Below are positions 43,625-54,659 of a stretch of 64,000 nt of DNA, in pieces. The translations under genes and the position numbers were made by a program. Position 1 is the first letter of the stretch; each line of letters opens with the position of its first letter. Under the pieces are notes generated by a model. It searched no databases. It had not been told where the DNA came from and was given only the letters and a program-made list of their open reading frames with translations. Source of the DNA: Methanoregula sp. SKADARSKE-2 (lineage in GTDB: Archaea; Halobacteriota; Methanomicrobia; Methanomicrobiales; Methanospirillaceae); contig CP121470.1 of assembly GCA_030919125.1 (NCBI GenBank), positions 1,468,391 to 1,532,390 of the forward strand, given 5' to 3'.

Positions 43625-45115
43625 ATGTTTGCAAAAAAACCGGTCCACATGCAGGTCAACACACCTGCTGCTGAACATTCCTTAAAACGGGTCTTGAAAC
43701 CGGTGGATCTTGTACTGCTTGGTATCGGTGCGATTGTCGGTACCGGGGTCTTCGTCCTGTCCGGGATAGCCGCAGGACTCCATTCAGGGAACGCACTGCC
43801 GATCTCATTTGTCCTCGCAGGCATCGTCTGTCTCTTTGCTGCGCTCTGTTACGCGGAATTCTCGACCATGATCCCGGTGGCCGGGAGTGCATACACGTAC
43901 TGTTACACTGCCCTTGGCGAGATCTGGGCATGGATCATCGGTTGGGATCTCATCCTTGAATACGGTCTTGCCATCTCTGCGGTTGCAATCGGCTGGTCCG
44001 GTTACTTCACCGTGCTCCTGAGTTCGGCCGGGATAGTGCTCCCGCCATCTCTCAGCAACCCGATGGGTGTTGCAGGAGGGATCGTGAATCTCCCGGCGAT
44101 CCTCATCGTGCTTGCGCTGACTGCCCTCCTGGTAGCTGGCACAAAAAAGAGCTCGAAGTTCAATGCAGTCATCGTCGCGATCAAACTCGCAGTCATCCTC
44201 CTCTTCATCTGCCTCGGGTTTGTAGCCATCCAGCCGTCCAACTGGGATCCCCTGATGCCACCGGCCGGCTGGCTCGGCATCTTTTCGGGTGCAGCAATTG
44301 TTTTCTTTGCGTTTATCGGGTTTGACGCCGTTGTCACTGCAGCCGAAGAAGTTGAAAACCCACAAAAGAATCTCCCGCTCGGCATCATCGGCTCGCTTGC
44401 GGTCTGCATGGTCCTCTACATTATTGTCGCAGTTGTTCTGACCGGTATCCTCCCCTTCGCAGAACTCGCCAAACCCGCAGCGATAAGCGCACCGATAGCA
44501 TATGCGCTGAATGCGATTGGCTATTCCTGGGGGGCGGCGCTTGTCTCCATCGGGGCCCTGTGCGGGATGACTTCCGTTTTGCTCGTTATGATCTTCGGGC
44601 AGAGCCGGATCCTCTTCTCGATGTCCCGGGATGGTCTCTTCCCCCGGGTCTTCTCAGAGATTCACCCGGTGACCCATACCCCGGCAAAAGTCACGATCTT
44701 TATTGGGATCATCACCGCACTGGTTGCCGGGATCTTCCCATTGACCATTGTCGCCGAGCTTGTCAATATGGGCACGCTCGTTGCATTCTCGATTGTCGCG
44801 CTCGGAGTCATCATCCTCCGGTACCAGCAGCCGACCCTTGCACGCCCGTTCCGGTGCCCGCTCGTTCCGGTCGTCCCGATCCTCTGCATAGGAACCTGCG
44901 GATTCCTTATCTTCCATCTCACGACTCTTGCCCATGAGATGTTCGTTATCTGGCTCGGTGTTGGTCTCTTCATCTACTTTATCTATGGTATGAAAAACAG
45001 CGGGAACCGGAGGAGCTCCACGGCAAAGGATCTCGAGGTCATCTCATCGCACATCAACCCGGAAACCCCGTTCCCGAACGTGACGGAAGGTATCCAGGAG
45101 GAGCCGGGCACGTAG
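43625..45115 (+). CDS. APC-superfamily amino acid permease
   Basis: The 496-residue membrane transporter has about 12-14 hydrophobic helices. It has the APC start motif LLGIGAIVGTGVFVLSG in helix 1, AGSAYTYCYTALGEIWAWIIGWDLILEYG, FFAFIGFDAVVTAAEEVENPQKNLPLG in helix 6 and its loop, and SRILFSMSRDGLFP. These resemble cationic amino acid transporters. The ATG at 43625 is preferred, but a GTG at 43595 would add ten residues. The C-terminal tail of about 40 residues is hydrophilic. It is followed by a T8 tract. Confidence 0.93.
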   Translation: MFAKKPVHMQVNTPAAEHSLKRVLKPVDLVLLGIGAIVGTGVFVLSGIAAGLHSGNALPISFVLAGIVCLFAALCYAEFSTMIPVAGSAYTYCYTALGEIWAWIIGWDLILEYGLAISAVAIGWSGYFTVLLSSAGIVLPPSLSNPMGVAGGIVNLPAILIVLALTALLVAGTKKSSKFNAVIVAIKLAVILLFICLGFVAIQPSNWDPLMPPAGWLGIFSGAAIVFFAFIGFDAVVTAAEEVENPQKNLPLGIIGSLAVCMVLYIIVAVVLTGILPFAELAKPAAISAPIAYALNAIGYSWGAALVSIGALCGMTSVLLVMIFGQSRILFSMSRDGLFPRVFSEIHPVTHTPAKVTIFIGIITALVAGIFPLTIVAELVNMGTLVAFSIVALGVIILRYQQPTLARPFRCPLVPVVPILCIGTCGFLIFHLTTLAHEMFVIWLGVGLFIYFIYGMKNSGNRRSSTAKDLEVISSHINPETPFPNVTEGIQEEPGT

Positions 45116-45151
45116 AGAACGAACCGTAAGCGGGATCAATCACCGCACACC

Positions 45152-45159
45152 TTTTTTTT
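45152..45159 (+). terminator. Poly-T terminator after the APC permease
   Basis: T8 followed by AACTTTTT, 36 bases after the stop. The stretch from here to the tRNA at 45490 holds no gene I can support. Confidence 0.45.
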
Positions 45160-45489
45160 AACTTTTTATTGGGGGAGATCCTCATTATTCTTCTCTGTGA
45201 GTGACCGGAGCGCTGGAATAGTTCTCCGGGATACAGTTTTTGAGCACATACGGCCTGCGGGTGAGAAAAGTTCCGGGATCACTCTTGGGGGGAGAACACC
45301 TCCATCCGGGATGATTCACGCAAAAAAATGGAGGGGCCGGTGATCTCCTGCTGCAGGACATCCAGAAGCCACGGGAAGGTGGCAGGACAGTGTTAGGGTT
45401 TCATCTTTATCCGAGAGATTTATTAGGACACGCGGTGTTGTTATTATGACACTTTTGCGCGAGGTCCGCTCAAGAAGAAAAGTGCCTTT

Positions 45490-45560
45490 GCCTCGGTAGG
45501 GTAGTGGACATCCTAGAAGCCTCCGGAGCTTTTGACCCGGGTTCAAATCCCGGCCGAGGC
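45490..45560 (+). tRNA. tRNA-Arg(CCG)
   Basis: The cloverleaf has acceptor GCCTCGG paired with CCGAGGC, a D-arm GGGTAGTGGACATCC, an anticodon stem GAAGC/GCTTT around the loop CTCCGGA with anticodon CCG, and a T-arm CCGGGTTCAAATCCCGG. The length is 71 bases; CCA is not encoded. No intron is seen. An insertion element remnant begins about 210 bases downstream. Confidence 0.93.
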
Positions 45561-45773
45561 GTTTCTGTTGCCTGTTTTTTTTGGTTCTGATGTTTATTCC
45601 TGCGGACAGACCCGGTTAAATTTTCCAGGAAGTCCCGTCTTCTCCATCCCCGCATCCGAAAAAGAGCAGTACAAAAAAAATGGGGAGAGGGAGATCCTGT
45701 TACGCCTGTTCTCCCACGCTCCTGATCCAAACCAGAAAAATAATTCCGCCAAGGGAACCACCTCCCAATTATT

Positions 45774-46554
45774 TGACCCGGCACTGGAGTGGGAAGCATC
45801 ATCGGGTAGTTCAGGGAATCAACCTAATCTCAACCATTTGGACTGATGGTTCTGCGATAGTTTCGGTAGATTTCCGGATCTATTGTCCAGACAAAGACGG
45901 GAAAAACAAAAATGATCATTTCCGGGATATGCTACGAGCAGCCGAAGAAAGAAAGTTTCAGCCGGGATGTGTCATCTTTGATTCGTGGTATTCGAGTATC
46001 GCCAACCTGAAATTGATCCGCACGCTGAAGTGGCATTGGTGTACCCGTCTCAAATCCAACCGGTTGGTTGATCCTGATAATACGTACAACCGTTCAGTTT
46101 CTGAGATTGAGATTCCTCCCGAAGGAAGAGTTGTTCATCTGAGACAATACGGTTTCATCAAGCTATTTAGGATCGTTCACTCTGATAAGGAACCCGAACA
46201 TTGGGCTACCGATATTCTCGATGCATCGGAAACCGACAGAAAAACGTTCAAGGAACTTGGATGGAATATCGAAGAGGATCACCGTGGCATCAAGCAAGGT
46301 TGTGGCATCGAGAGATGCCAGGGTCCCAAAAGAGGTTGTTCAACGAGGACATATTCTGCTCTCGTTGCTGGCATTTCTTCGCCTCGAAACCCATCGATTG
46401 AATACAGGTTCCAGCTGGTACGAGTCGAAACGCTCGATTCATCGATCCGCTTCTTCTCTCTTTATCGCTTCCACGGCGTTCTAATCTGATTATTTTTGTA
46501 GTGCTGTGATGAAGATTTCTTGTTCGAATCTACCTTCAACCGCGTAAGTCCTAG
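45774..46554 (+). pseudogene. IS701/IS4-like element fragment A with frameshifted transposase
   Basis: The shared sequence with fragment B begins at TGACCCGGCACTGG (45774) and ends at the CTAG near 46554. The transposase lacks its N-terminal third. The visible part has RHWSGKHHRVVQGINLIST, VIFDSWYSSIANLKL (catalytic Asp) and the Glu region NIEEDHRGIKQGCGIERCQ. At ERCQ the frame breaks: skipping one G gives VPKEVVQRGHILLSLLAFLRLE, the normal family ending, which continues to 46484. The same break exists in fragment B. It is not able to transpose alone. Confidence 0.85.
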
Positions 46555-46676
46555 AAAATAAGAAAATTTTTCGCGATCGCTTTTTGCAATTTTTTGAAAT
46601 TCTTTTTGCAAGGGGATCGATCGCTCAGGTACGTTCGTAAAATTTTTGCAGTCTTCCGGATCGATCGTGCATATGA

Positions 46677-48045
<1,369 letters not shown>

Positions 48046-48296
48046 TTAAATCCCGGACCCACCAGCAAACCTGGAACCATTACGTTCTTCTTCCGCAGAA
48101 GAGCTCATATAGCTTTCAATTTCTCCTGCATCTGTTCCGCAGATAAGTTCCGGCAGTCTTCCCTTACAACCTCTCGATCGATCGGAACACGATCGCAGGA
48201 AAAAAAGTCGCAGGAGCAAAGGGAATTTTCCGCACGGTTCATTACTCCCCCGACAATTTCCTATATTACTCCCCACAACCAAATCTCCCTCCAGAT

Positions 48297-50537
48297 ATGG
48301 AGTTCATCAACCATCCCCGCGTCAGGCCGGAGAGCATCGAGAAGCGGGAGTATCAGCTCTCGATCGCGATGCGGGCGCTTGATGCGAACACGATGGTGAT
48401 CCTCCCCACCGGCCTCGGCAAGACTGCGGTCGCCCTGCTCGTCGCCGCCTCCCGGCTCTATAACGAGGGCGGCAGGGTCCTGATGCTCGCGCCCACAAAG
48501 CCGCTCGTGGAGCAGCACCTCCGGTTCTTCGAAAAATTCCTGCTCGTGAAAAATCCCAGGGACCACCCGGAGAAGTCACCCTTCGTTATGTTCACCGGGG
48601 ACGCCCCTCCTGAGGAGCGGACCGCGGACTGGGACCGGGCCACCGTCATCCTCGCGACCCCGCAGGTGATCAAGAACGATCTCATCGCGGGGCGGTACAC
48701 GCTTGCGGATGTCACGCTTCTGATCGTGGATGAATGCCACCGGGCGATCGGGGCGTACGCGTACGTCTTCCTTGCCCAGCGCTATCTCGGCACCGCGGCA
48801 ACACCGCTCCTCCTTGCCATGACCGCATCCCCGGGCGGGAACCCGGAGAAGGTGCAGGAGGTCTGCGGCAACCTCGGGATCTCCCATATCGAGACCCGGA
48901 CCGAGCACGACCCGGACGTGGCCCCGTACGTACACGAGCGGGATCTCGAATACATCTCGATCGATCTCCCCGCCGAGCTTGAGGCCGCGATCAACGGCAT
49001 CAACACCTTAATCGAAGACCGGCTCGGAATCCTCGCCTCCCTCAACTGCACAGTCCCCAGGCGCGAGAAACTCTCGATGCGGGAGCTGAATGCGATCAAT
49101 GCCCAGATCCAGCAACGGATCCAGAACCAGGACGGCGCAGCCTTTTCAGCAGCTTCGGTCTACGCCGAGCTGATGAAACTCCGGCACGCGATCACCCTCG
49201 CCGAGTCGCAGGGCAGCGAGGTGCTCAAGGGGTATCTCGCGAAGCTGGTCGCGGAGGGGACCGGGGCCGGCGGGAGCAAGGCGAGCCAGCGGCTTGTGAA
49301 GGATGAGACCTTCCGCGAGCTCTTCGAACGCTCCCTCGACTGGACGGGTGAACTTCATCCGAAACCCGGTTTCGTGCTCAGTCTCGTCCGCGACCAGCTC
49401 GCAACCCTTCCCGACAGCAGGATCATCATCTTTTCGACCTACCGCGACACCGTGCAGCTCCTCGTGGACTTCCTCACGAGGCACGGGATCGTCGCAGAGC
49501 GGTTCGTGGGTCAGGCGACAAAGGACGCAGAGAAGGGTCTCTCGCAGAAGAAGCAGATTGCGGCGCTCGCCCGGTTCCGGGAGGGGGAGTTCAAGGTGCT
49601 GATCGCGACCTCGGTGGGGGAGGAGGGACTCGACGTTCCCGCGACTGACATGGTGATCTTCTACGAGGCGGTACCCTCCGAGATCCGTTCGATCCAGCGG
49701 AAGGGCAGGACGGGTCGGCACGGGGCAGGACGGGTCGTCGTGCTCGTGACGAAGGGAACGGCTGACGAGATCTACCGGCACGTCTCCTCCGCAAAGGAGA
49801 GCCGGATGCAGAAGAGCCTGAAGACGATGGGAGGAGCACCGGCTCCTTCACAACGGCCGCTGATTGTCGATCAGGAGACCCTTGATGTTCTCACCCCACA
49901 GGGTCAGAAGATCGTGATTGATGACCGCGAGACCTCATCCAAGGTCGTCGAATACCTCTTGGGCATGGGGATCGCAATAAAACTCGAACGCCTCCCGCAG
50001 GGGGACTTTGCGATCGGCGACCGGATCCTGGTCGAGCGGAAGACCGCACGGGACTTTGTCGACACCCTGATCAACCGCGACCTGCTCGGACAGGCGATGG
50101 CGATGGCAGAGGTAGCGACCCGTCCGGTAATGATCATCGAAGGCGGGGACCTCTTCACCCAGCGGGACGTCCACCCGAACGCGATCCGGGGCGTCCTCGC
50201 GGCGCTCACGATAGAGATGGGCCTCTCGGTTCTGACGACAAAAGACGAGCAGGAGACGGCCCAGATGCTCTTCGTCCTCGCCAAGCGGGAGGGGGGGGAG
50301 CGGACCGAACGATCGATGCATGCCCATAAGTCGTACCGGTCGGTGAAGGAGGAACAGGAGTATATCGTCTCATCGTTCCCGGAGATCGGGATGAAGAATG
50401 CCCGGTTATTGCTTGGTCATTTCGGATCTATTGCCGGGATCGTGAACGCTTCTCTCGAGGAGCTAATGGCGGTGAAGGGGATTGGGGAGAAGACGGCTCA
50501 GAAGGTGTATGAGCTGAGCCGGAGGGGATATGGGTGA
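48297..50537 (+). CDS. hef: Hef helicase-nuclease (XPF/FANCM type)
   Basis: Hef processes stalled replication forks. The 746-residue protein has an SF2 helicase: Walker A PTGLGKT (37-43), DECH in VDECHRA near 145, and motif VI QRKGRTGRHGAG near 470. It then has an XPF nuclease with ERKTARDF (ERKxxxD) near 580, and C-terminal tandem helix-hairpin-helix (FPEIGMKNARLLL and VKGIGEKTAQKVYEL). The length matches euryarchaeal Hef (about 750). It is complete and isolated between relics. Confidence 0.96.
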   Translation: MEFINHPRVRPESIEKREYQLSIAMRALDANTMVILPTGLGKTAVALLVAASRLYNEGGRVLMLAPTKPLVEQHLRFFEKFLLVKNPRDHPEKSPFVMFTGDAPPEERTADWDRATVILATPQVIKNDLIAGRYTLADVTLLIVDECHRAIGAYAYVFLAQRYLGTAATPLLLAMTASPGGNPEKVQEVCGNLGISHIETRTEHDPDVAPYVHERDLEYISIDLPAELEAAINGINTLIEDRLGILASLNCTVPRREKLSMRELNAINAQIQQRIQNQDGAAFSAASVYAELMKLRHAITLAESQGSEVLKGYLAKLVAEGTGAGGSKASQRLVKDETFRELFERSLDWTGELHPKPGFVLSLVRDQLATLPDSRIIIFSTYRDTVQLLVDFLTRHGIVAERFVGQATKDAEKGLSQKKQIAALARFREGEFKVLIATSVGEEGLDVPATDMVIFYEAVPSEIRSIQRKGRTGRHGAGRVVVLVTKGTADEIYRHVSSAKESRMQKSLKTMGGAPAPSQRPLIVDQETLDVLTPQGQKIVIDDRETSSKVVEYLLGMGIAIKLERLPQGDFAIGDRILVERKTARDFVDTLINRDLLGQAMAMAEVATRPVMIIEGGDLFTQRDVHPNAIRGVLAALTIEMGLSVLTTKDEQETAQMLFVLAKREGGERTERSMHAHKSYRSVKEEQEYIVSSFPEIGMKNARLLLGHFGSIAGIVNASLEELMAVKGIGEKTAQKVYELSRRGYG

Positions 50538-50893
50538 GAGCGATGAAAATAAAATAGTATCAACCTTTTTCACGCTTTATTCTCCCTTTGCGATGCCTGC
50601 CGCCGCCAGGAGGGCGGCCCGCAGCGGGATTCGGCGTCATGAGCGGGATCGCAGGTTTTCCCCGTTCCCCATCTCCCTCTGTGGCAACAATCACACTTCT
50701 TCCGGAGGGCTCTTTCAACCGGATTGTGCCTGAAGAATTTTCCAGGATGGAGGTCACACAGAGCAGGAACAAAAGAATACCAGATCACAAATTGTTTAAG
50801 AGAGCGGGACAATTTTTTCCGTACCCGAATGAAGAGAACTTTGGGTGAGTAGGAACGGAAGATCTGCAGAATCTATCAAAGAAGGAAACGAAT
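50538..50893. other. Intergenic stretch, no supported gene
   Basis: About 356 bases. An open plus frame at 50588-50848 has no motif and a proline/arginine-rich start, so it is not called. AAGGAAAC about 10 bases before 50894 is the ribosome-binding site of the next gene. Confidence 0.5.
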
Positions 50894-51610
50894 ATGGACT
50901 ATACAAAAATAATCGAAGGTGCTTTTGAGTATTCCAAGGAAGGTCTGCTCGTACGGGGAGGTCACTGGTTGAAACTTATCCTCGCGCTGATCCTGCTGAC
51001 CCTTCCGCTCTTAGGGTATAGCATGAGAATTTATCGCGGGGCAACTCCGGCCCCCAAGGTCGACGGCTGGGGAAAACTCTTTATTGACGGCATAAAGCTC
51101 TTCATGGTGGGCCTTGTGTACTCAATCCCGGTAATCACCGTCCAGGTCATCATATATGCGGGACTCATCAACGCGCTCCTCTCGGGGCAACTCACGAGCT
51201 GGGATCAGCTCGTAACTTCCAGCATGGGATTGCAACCGGCCATCGGGCTCCTTGCACTCATGTACATTCTTGAGATCATTCTTCTCATCCTGTTGCCGAT
51301 CGCGACGATCCGGCTTGCCCGCACAAACAGCTTCGCTGCCGCGTTCAACATCGGGGCGATCCTTGAATATATCGGGAAGATCGGGTGGCTCACCTATATC
51401 CTCGCACTCCTCCTCATTTCGATCGTTGTCGGATTTGCGGTCTTCATCATCGGATTCGTAATTGCCCTCGGGGTTTACCTCATCAGCAGTTCATTAATCG
51501 CAACTCTCCTCGCGAGCGGCGTACTGCTCCTTATCATCATGCCACCTGTCCAGGTCTTCCGGGCCCGGTACTTCACCCAGGTGTATGACAGCGTGGCCCC
51601 GGCCGAATAA
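50894..51610 (+). CDS. DUF4013-type membrane protein
   Basis: The 238-residue protein starts MDYTKIIEGAFEYSKEGLLVRGGHWLKLIL, the opening of the DUF4013 family. It has about five or six hydrophobic segments, including a long one near 70-95 and Gly-rich helices at 160-215, and ends FRARYFTQVYDSVAPAE. The family is common in methanogens and its function is unknown. It is a monocistronic-looking gene with its own ribosome-binding site and a T8 tract after the stop. Confidence 0.82.
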   Translation: MDYTKIIEGAFEYSKEGLLVRGGHWLKLILALILLTLPLLGYSMRIYRGATPAPKVDGWGKLFIDGIKLFMVGLVYSIPVITVQVIIYAGLINALLSGQLTSWDQLVTSSMGLQPAIGLLALMYILEIILLILLPIATIRLARTNSFAAAFNIGAILEYIGKIGWLTYILALLLISIVVGFAVFIIGFVIALGVYLISSSLIATLLASGVLLLIIMPPVQVFRARYFTQVYDSVAPAE

Positions 51611-51613
51611 TTC

Positions 51614-51621
51614 TTTTTTTT
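51614..51621 (+). terminator. Poly-T terminator after the DUF4013 gene
   Basis: T8 beginning four bases after the stop codon. Confidence 0.5.
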
Positions 51622-51985
51622 ACTTGCAATCGATCCGGTCGGGCAATGCGATGCAACTCACCTGGACGATTTGATTCCGGGACTAGCGGCAAGGTTTGTC
51701 CTTCTTCGAGCTGTGCCATTGGATACAATGATCTCAGGCCGCAGCCGTATGTACCGGGATGGAGACGGCACCGTCTTCCTAATTCCGGAGGTTTGAATCT
51801 TCTGCTCTGCAGGGAACCCCGGTAAGGCGGCGAGCGATTGTGGCTGCGAATCGCAAAAGCCTCCCAGAGATCCTTTTTCAGGTTTTCTGGGGAGAGCATT
51901 TTGCTTTTGAGAGGACCGAGGCGAGATCGAAAGCTCGGGTCCGGGTTTGTCACACACCGGGTCTCATCTGTTGTTCGGAGCTGCC

Positions 51986-52015
51986 CTAAGTATTTCACGC
52001 CTAAGTATTTCACGC
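51986..52015. repeat. Perfect tandem duplication of 15 bases
   Basis: CTAAGTATTTCACGC occurs twice head to tail. It lies within a gene-free stretch (51622-52089) in which I see no coding region. GATCGC-rich sequence follows at 52040-52060. Confidence 0.75.
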
Positions 52016-52089
52016 GATCTTTGAGGGGAAGATCTCAGAACGCGATCGCAATCGCGATCGAAAACCCGATCAGGATCAAAAAAAGAGGG

Positions 52090-52482
52090 TTAGAGTTTGC
52101 ACAGGATCTCCAGCGCCTCAGCCCCGGCCTTCACCGCGTTCATGAGGGTGAGGACATTCTCCGGGTCCTTCTCGTTCTGGATACGCTCGCAGAGAGAGAG
52201 GATCGTCTCCGCGATATCGTCGGCGAGCATGACCCCGCCCCCGCACTCATCCTCTTTGTGCTCCTCCCCGCAGGTGCAGGTATGCCCGTGCTCGTGATGC
52301 GCTGCCGGTGGTGCGGCGGCCTGGGCGGGCGCGGATGCCTGTCCCTTCCCGCCCCCCATATCGGCCTCATCCTCTGCACAGACGACACAGATCGTCACTC
52401 CCTTTACTTCAAAAAGCGGGCATCCGCAGGTCCTGCAGGACTTTTCAAGCATTTTGCCCCCTTTGAGGAGGGCCTCGGCCAT
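52090..52482 (-). CDS. ZNRD2/p27-autoantigen family zinc protein
   Basis: The 130-residue protein has the family block LLKGGKMLEKSCRTCGCPLFEVKGVTICVVCAED, a four-Cys zinc knuckle (CRTCG ... CVVC). It is followed by an Ala/Pro/Gln-rich linker, a His/Cys-rich stretch (HHEHGHTCTCGEEH) that could bind a second metal, and a helical C-terminus. The ATG at 52482 is preceded by GGAAGAT; a start at 52527 is possible. The function in archaea is unknown. Confidence 0.83.
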   Translation of the reverse strand: MAEALLKGGKMLEKSCRTCGCPLFEVKGVTICVVCAEDEADMGGGKGQASAPAQAAAPPAAHHEHGHTCTCGEEHKEDECGGGVMLADDIAETILSLCERIQNEKDPENVLTLMNAVKAGAEALEILCKL

Positions 52483-52586
52483 GATATCATCTTCCTTTCG
52501 TGAAGTCACCGGATCACCGTCGTTCAATATTTACCTATATATGCCGGTTTCACATATTAACTACATGTACACAGGTAGGTGATACT

Positions 52587-52850
52587 ATGCCCAACCCTGA
52601 AAAGACAATGGAAAACTGTATCTTGATGCTGCAGCACATCCAGGAAGACAGCACGATACCCCGAAACATCCGGCGCGTGGCTGATGAAACCCGGACGCTG
52701 CTTGTCAACAACTCAAAGCCCATGGGCCTGCGCGCAGCAGAAGCCATATCCAAGATCGATGAAATCTCCAATGATCCCAACATGCCTATCCACGCACGGA
52801 CCCGTATCTGGGAGCTTGTGTCACAGCTCGAGCAGATCCCCCTCGACTAA
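52587..52850 (+). CDS. UPF0147 family protein
   Basis: The 87-residue all-helical protein contains the family pattern [13 protein letters not shown] and [36 protein letters not shown]. It is conserved in archaea; its function is unknown. The ATG at 52587 is preceded by AGGTGATA. It is divergent from the ZNRD2-like gene. Confidence 0.92.
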   Translation: MPNPEKTMENCILMLQHIQEDSTIPRNIRRVADETRTLLVNNSKPMGLRAAEAISKIDEISNDPNMPIHARTRIWELVSQLEQIPLD

Positions 52851-52888
52851 AAATTCGGACCTCTGTGTTCATCCCGTTTTTATTGATC

Positions 52889-53800
52889 CTAGGACTTACG
52901 CGTTTGAAGGCAGATTCGAACAAGAGATATTCATCACAGCACTACAAAAATAATCAGATTAGAACGCCGTGGAAGCGATAAAGAGAGAAGAAGCGGATCG
53001 ATGAATCGAGCGTTTCGACTCGTACCAGCTGGAACCTGTATTCAATCGATGGGTTTCGAGGCGAAGAAATGCCAGCAACGAGAGCAGAATATGTCCTTGT
53101 TGAACAACCTCTTTTGGGACCCTGGCATCTCTCGATGCCACAACCTTGCTTGATGCCACGGTGATCCTCTTCGATATTCCATCCAAGTTCCTTGAACGTT
53201 TTTCTGTCGGTTTCCGATGCATCGAGAATATCGGTAGCCCAATGTTCGGGTTCCTTATCAGAGTGAACGATCCTAAATAGCTTGATGAAACCGTATTGTC
53301 TCAGATGAACAACTCTTCCTTCGGGAGGAATCTCAATCTCAGAAACTGAACGGTTGTACGTATTATCAGGATCAACCAACCGGTTGGATTTGAGACGGGT
53401 ACACCAATGCCACTTCAGCGTGCGGATCAATTTCAGGTTGGCGATACACGAATACCACGAATCAAAGATGACACATCCCGGCTGAAACTTTCTTTCTTCG
53501 GCTGCTCGTAGCATATCCCGGAAATGATCATTTTTGTTTTTCCCGTCTTTGTCTGGACAATAGATCCGGAAATCTACCGAAACTATCGCAGAACCATCAG
53601 TCCAAATGGTTGAGATTAGGTTGATTCCCTGAACTACCCGATGATGCTTCCCACTCCAGTGCCGGGTCACCAGTTCAATCTGATGGGAATACGGTTTGTC
53701 GAGGGTACTATCATCGATTACCAATACTCCTTCGTTAGCCCGGAGCAACCGTCGCGCTTCCTCATACAGCGCCCCCGTGTGGTGAGGCTGGCTGCCTCTC
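52889..53800 (-). pseudogene. IS701/IS4-like element fragment B with frameshifted transposase
   Basis: This is the longer of two copies, in inverse orientation to fragment A. From the left (its 3' end, CTAG at 52889) the sequence matches fragment A almost base for base. It extends further upstream, adding GALYEEARRLLRANEGVLVIDDSTLDKPYS with the first catalytic Asp. The N-terminus is still missing beyond about 53800. The same one-base frame break after GIERCQ is present (near 53115). Only a few substitutions separate the copies (SWYSC versus SWYSS; VVQQGH versus VVQRGH). Confidence 0.85.
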
Positions 53801-53846
53801 TAACAAACGCTTGACGGAAGCGTGAGCTATTGATACTGGGATAGAC

Positions 53847-54074
53847 ATGGCCACGAAAACGATCAGCATCACCGTGGAAGCGTACGAGCGGCTGCGGGCA
53901 CTCAAGAAAAACGAGAAGACGAACTTTTCGGATGTGATCGTGAAGTATTATCCGGTGAAGCGGAAATTATCCGATGTGCTTTCCGAGCTCGGCGATTGCA
54001 CCGGCCTTGCGGATTCTGTGGAGACGGCATCCCGCGGGATGCGGAAGTCGAAGCTGCGTGAGGCCAGGATCTGA
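53847..54074 (+). CDS. vapB: VapB-type antitoxin (DUF217 family)
   Basis: The 75-residue protein starts MATKTISITVEAYERLRALKK and has NFSDVIVKYYP and LSDVLSELGDC, matching DUF217 antitoxins. The frame is intact although the downstream toxin is broken, so it may now be a free DNA-binding protein or simply not yet decayed. The toxin ATG follows the stop after one base. Confidence 0.82.
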   Translation: MATKTISITVEAYERLRALKKNEKTNFSDVIVKYYPVKRKLSDVLSELGDCTGLADSVETASRGMRKSKLREARI

Positions 54075-54075
54075 G

Positions 54076-54468
54076 ATGCCCGTTGCCGACACATCGTCTA
54101 TCGTTGATATCCTGCGCCGGGACCCCCGGGCGGATCCACCTCTATGAGATGTGCGAGGAGGAGGGGACAAGCCTTTTCGCCACCGCAGTCACCGCGATGG
54201 AGCTGTACAATGGGGCGTACGCTTCAACGGACAGCAGGAACGTGGAAAAAGTTAGGAAGTATTCTTGAGCTCTTCACCATTCTGCCAATCGACGATTCCC
54301 TGTACGAACGTTCGGACAACTTGCTGCAATGGTATCCCGTGCGGGAAACCCTGTCGGCGATTTTGATGAAGCGATTGCAGCAATCGTGCTCTGTTCTGAC
54401 GGGGCGATCATTACCCGCGGGGCCGGCACTTTGAAAAGATTCCGGGACTCGAAGTAATCGGATACTGA
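54076..54468 (+). pseudogene. vapC: VapC-type PIN-domain toxin, frameshifted
   Basis: The start MPVADTSSIVDILRRDP is a normal PIN-domain opening with the first acidic residue. Frame changes then occur near 54125 (continuing EEEGTSLFATAVTAMELYNGAY, second acidic residue), near 54265 (LELFTILPIDDSLYERSDNLL), near 54335 (RAGNPVGDFDEAIAAIVL, third acidic region) and near 54415 (RHFEKIPGLEVIGY). All pieces of a VapC about 130 residues long can be found, so the gene decayed in place by small indels. Confidence 0.83.
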
Positions 54469-54659
54469 TTACGACAGGGGTAATGCTCGTGACACAAGTA
54501 ATCGGTTATGGTTGCGTTCCGGATTCGCCAGCACCTATGAAAGGGGGGCCAACCAGGAGTCATTTGTTGTCGGCATCTGGATTCTCGGAGATCTGACGTT
54601 CAGCGGGGCTCTGCCCCTCGCCGCGTGGGCTTCCCGGAAAAAGTAATATCACTGATCTT

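Noticed and set aside
50588..50848. 86-codon plus-strand frame upstream of the DUF4013 gene
   Set aside because: Proline/arginine-rich start, no motif, no ribosome-binding site.
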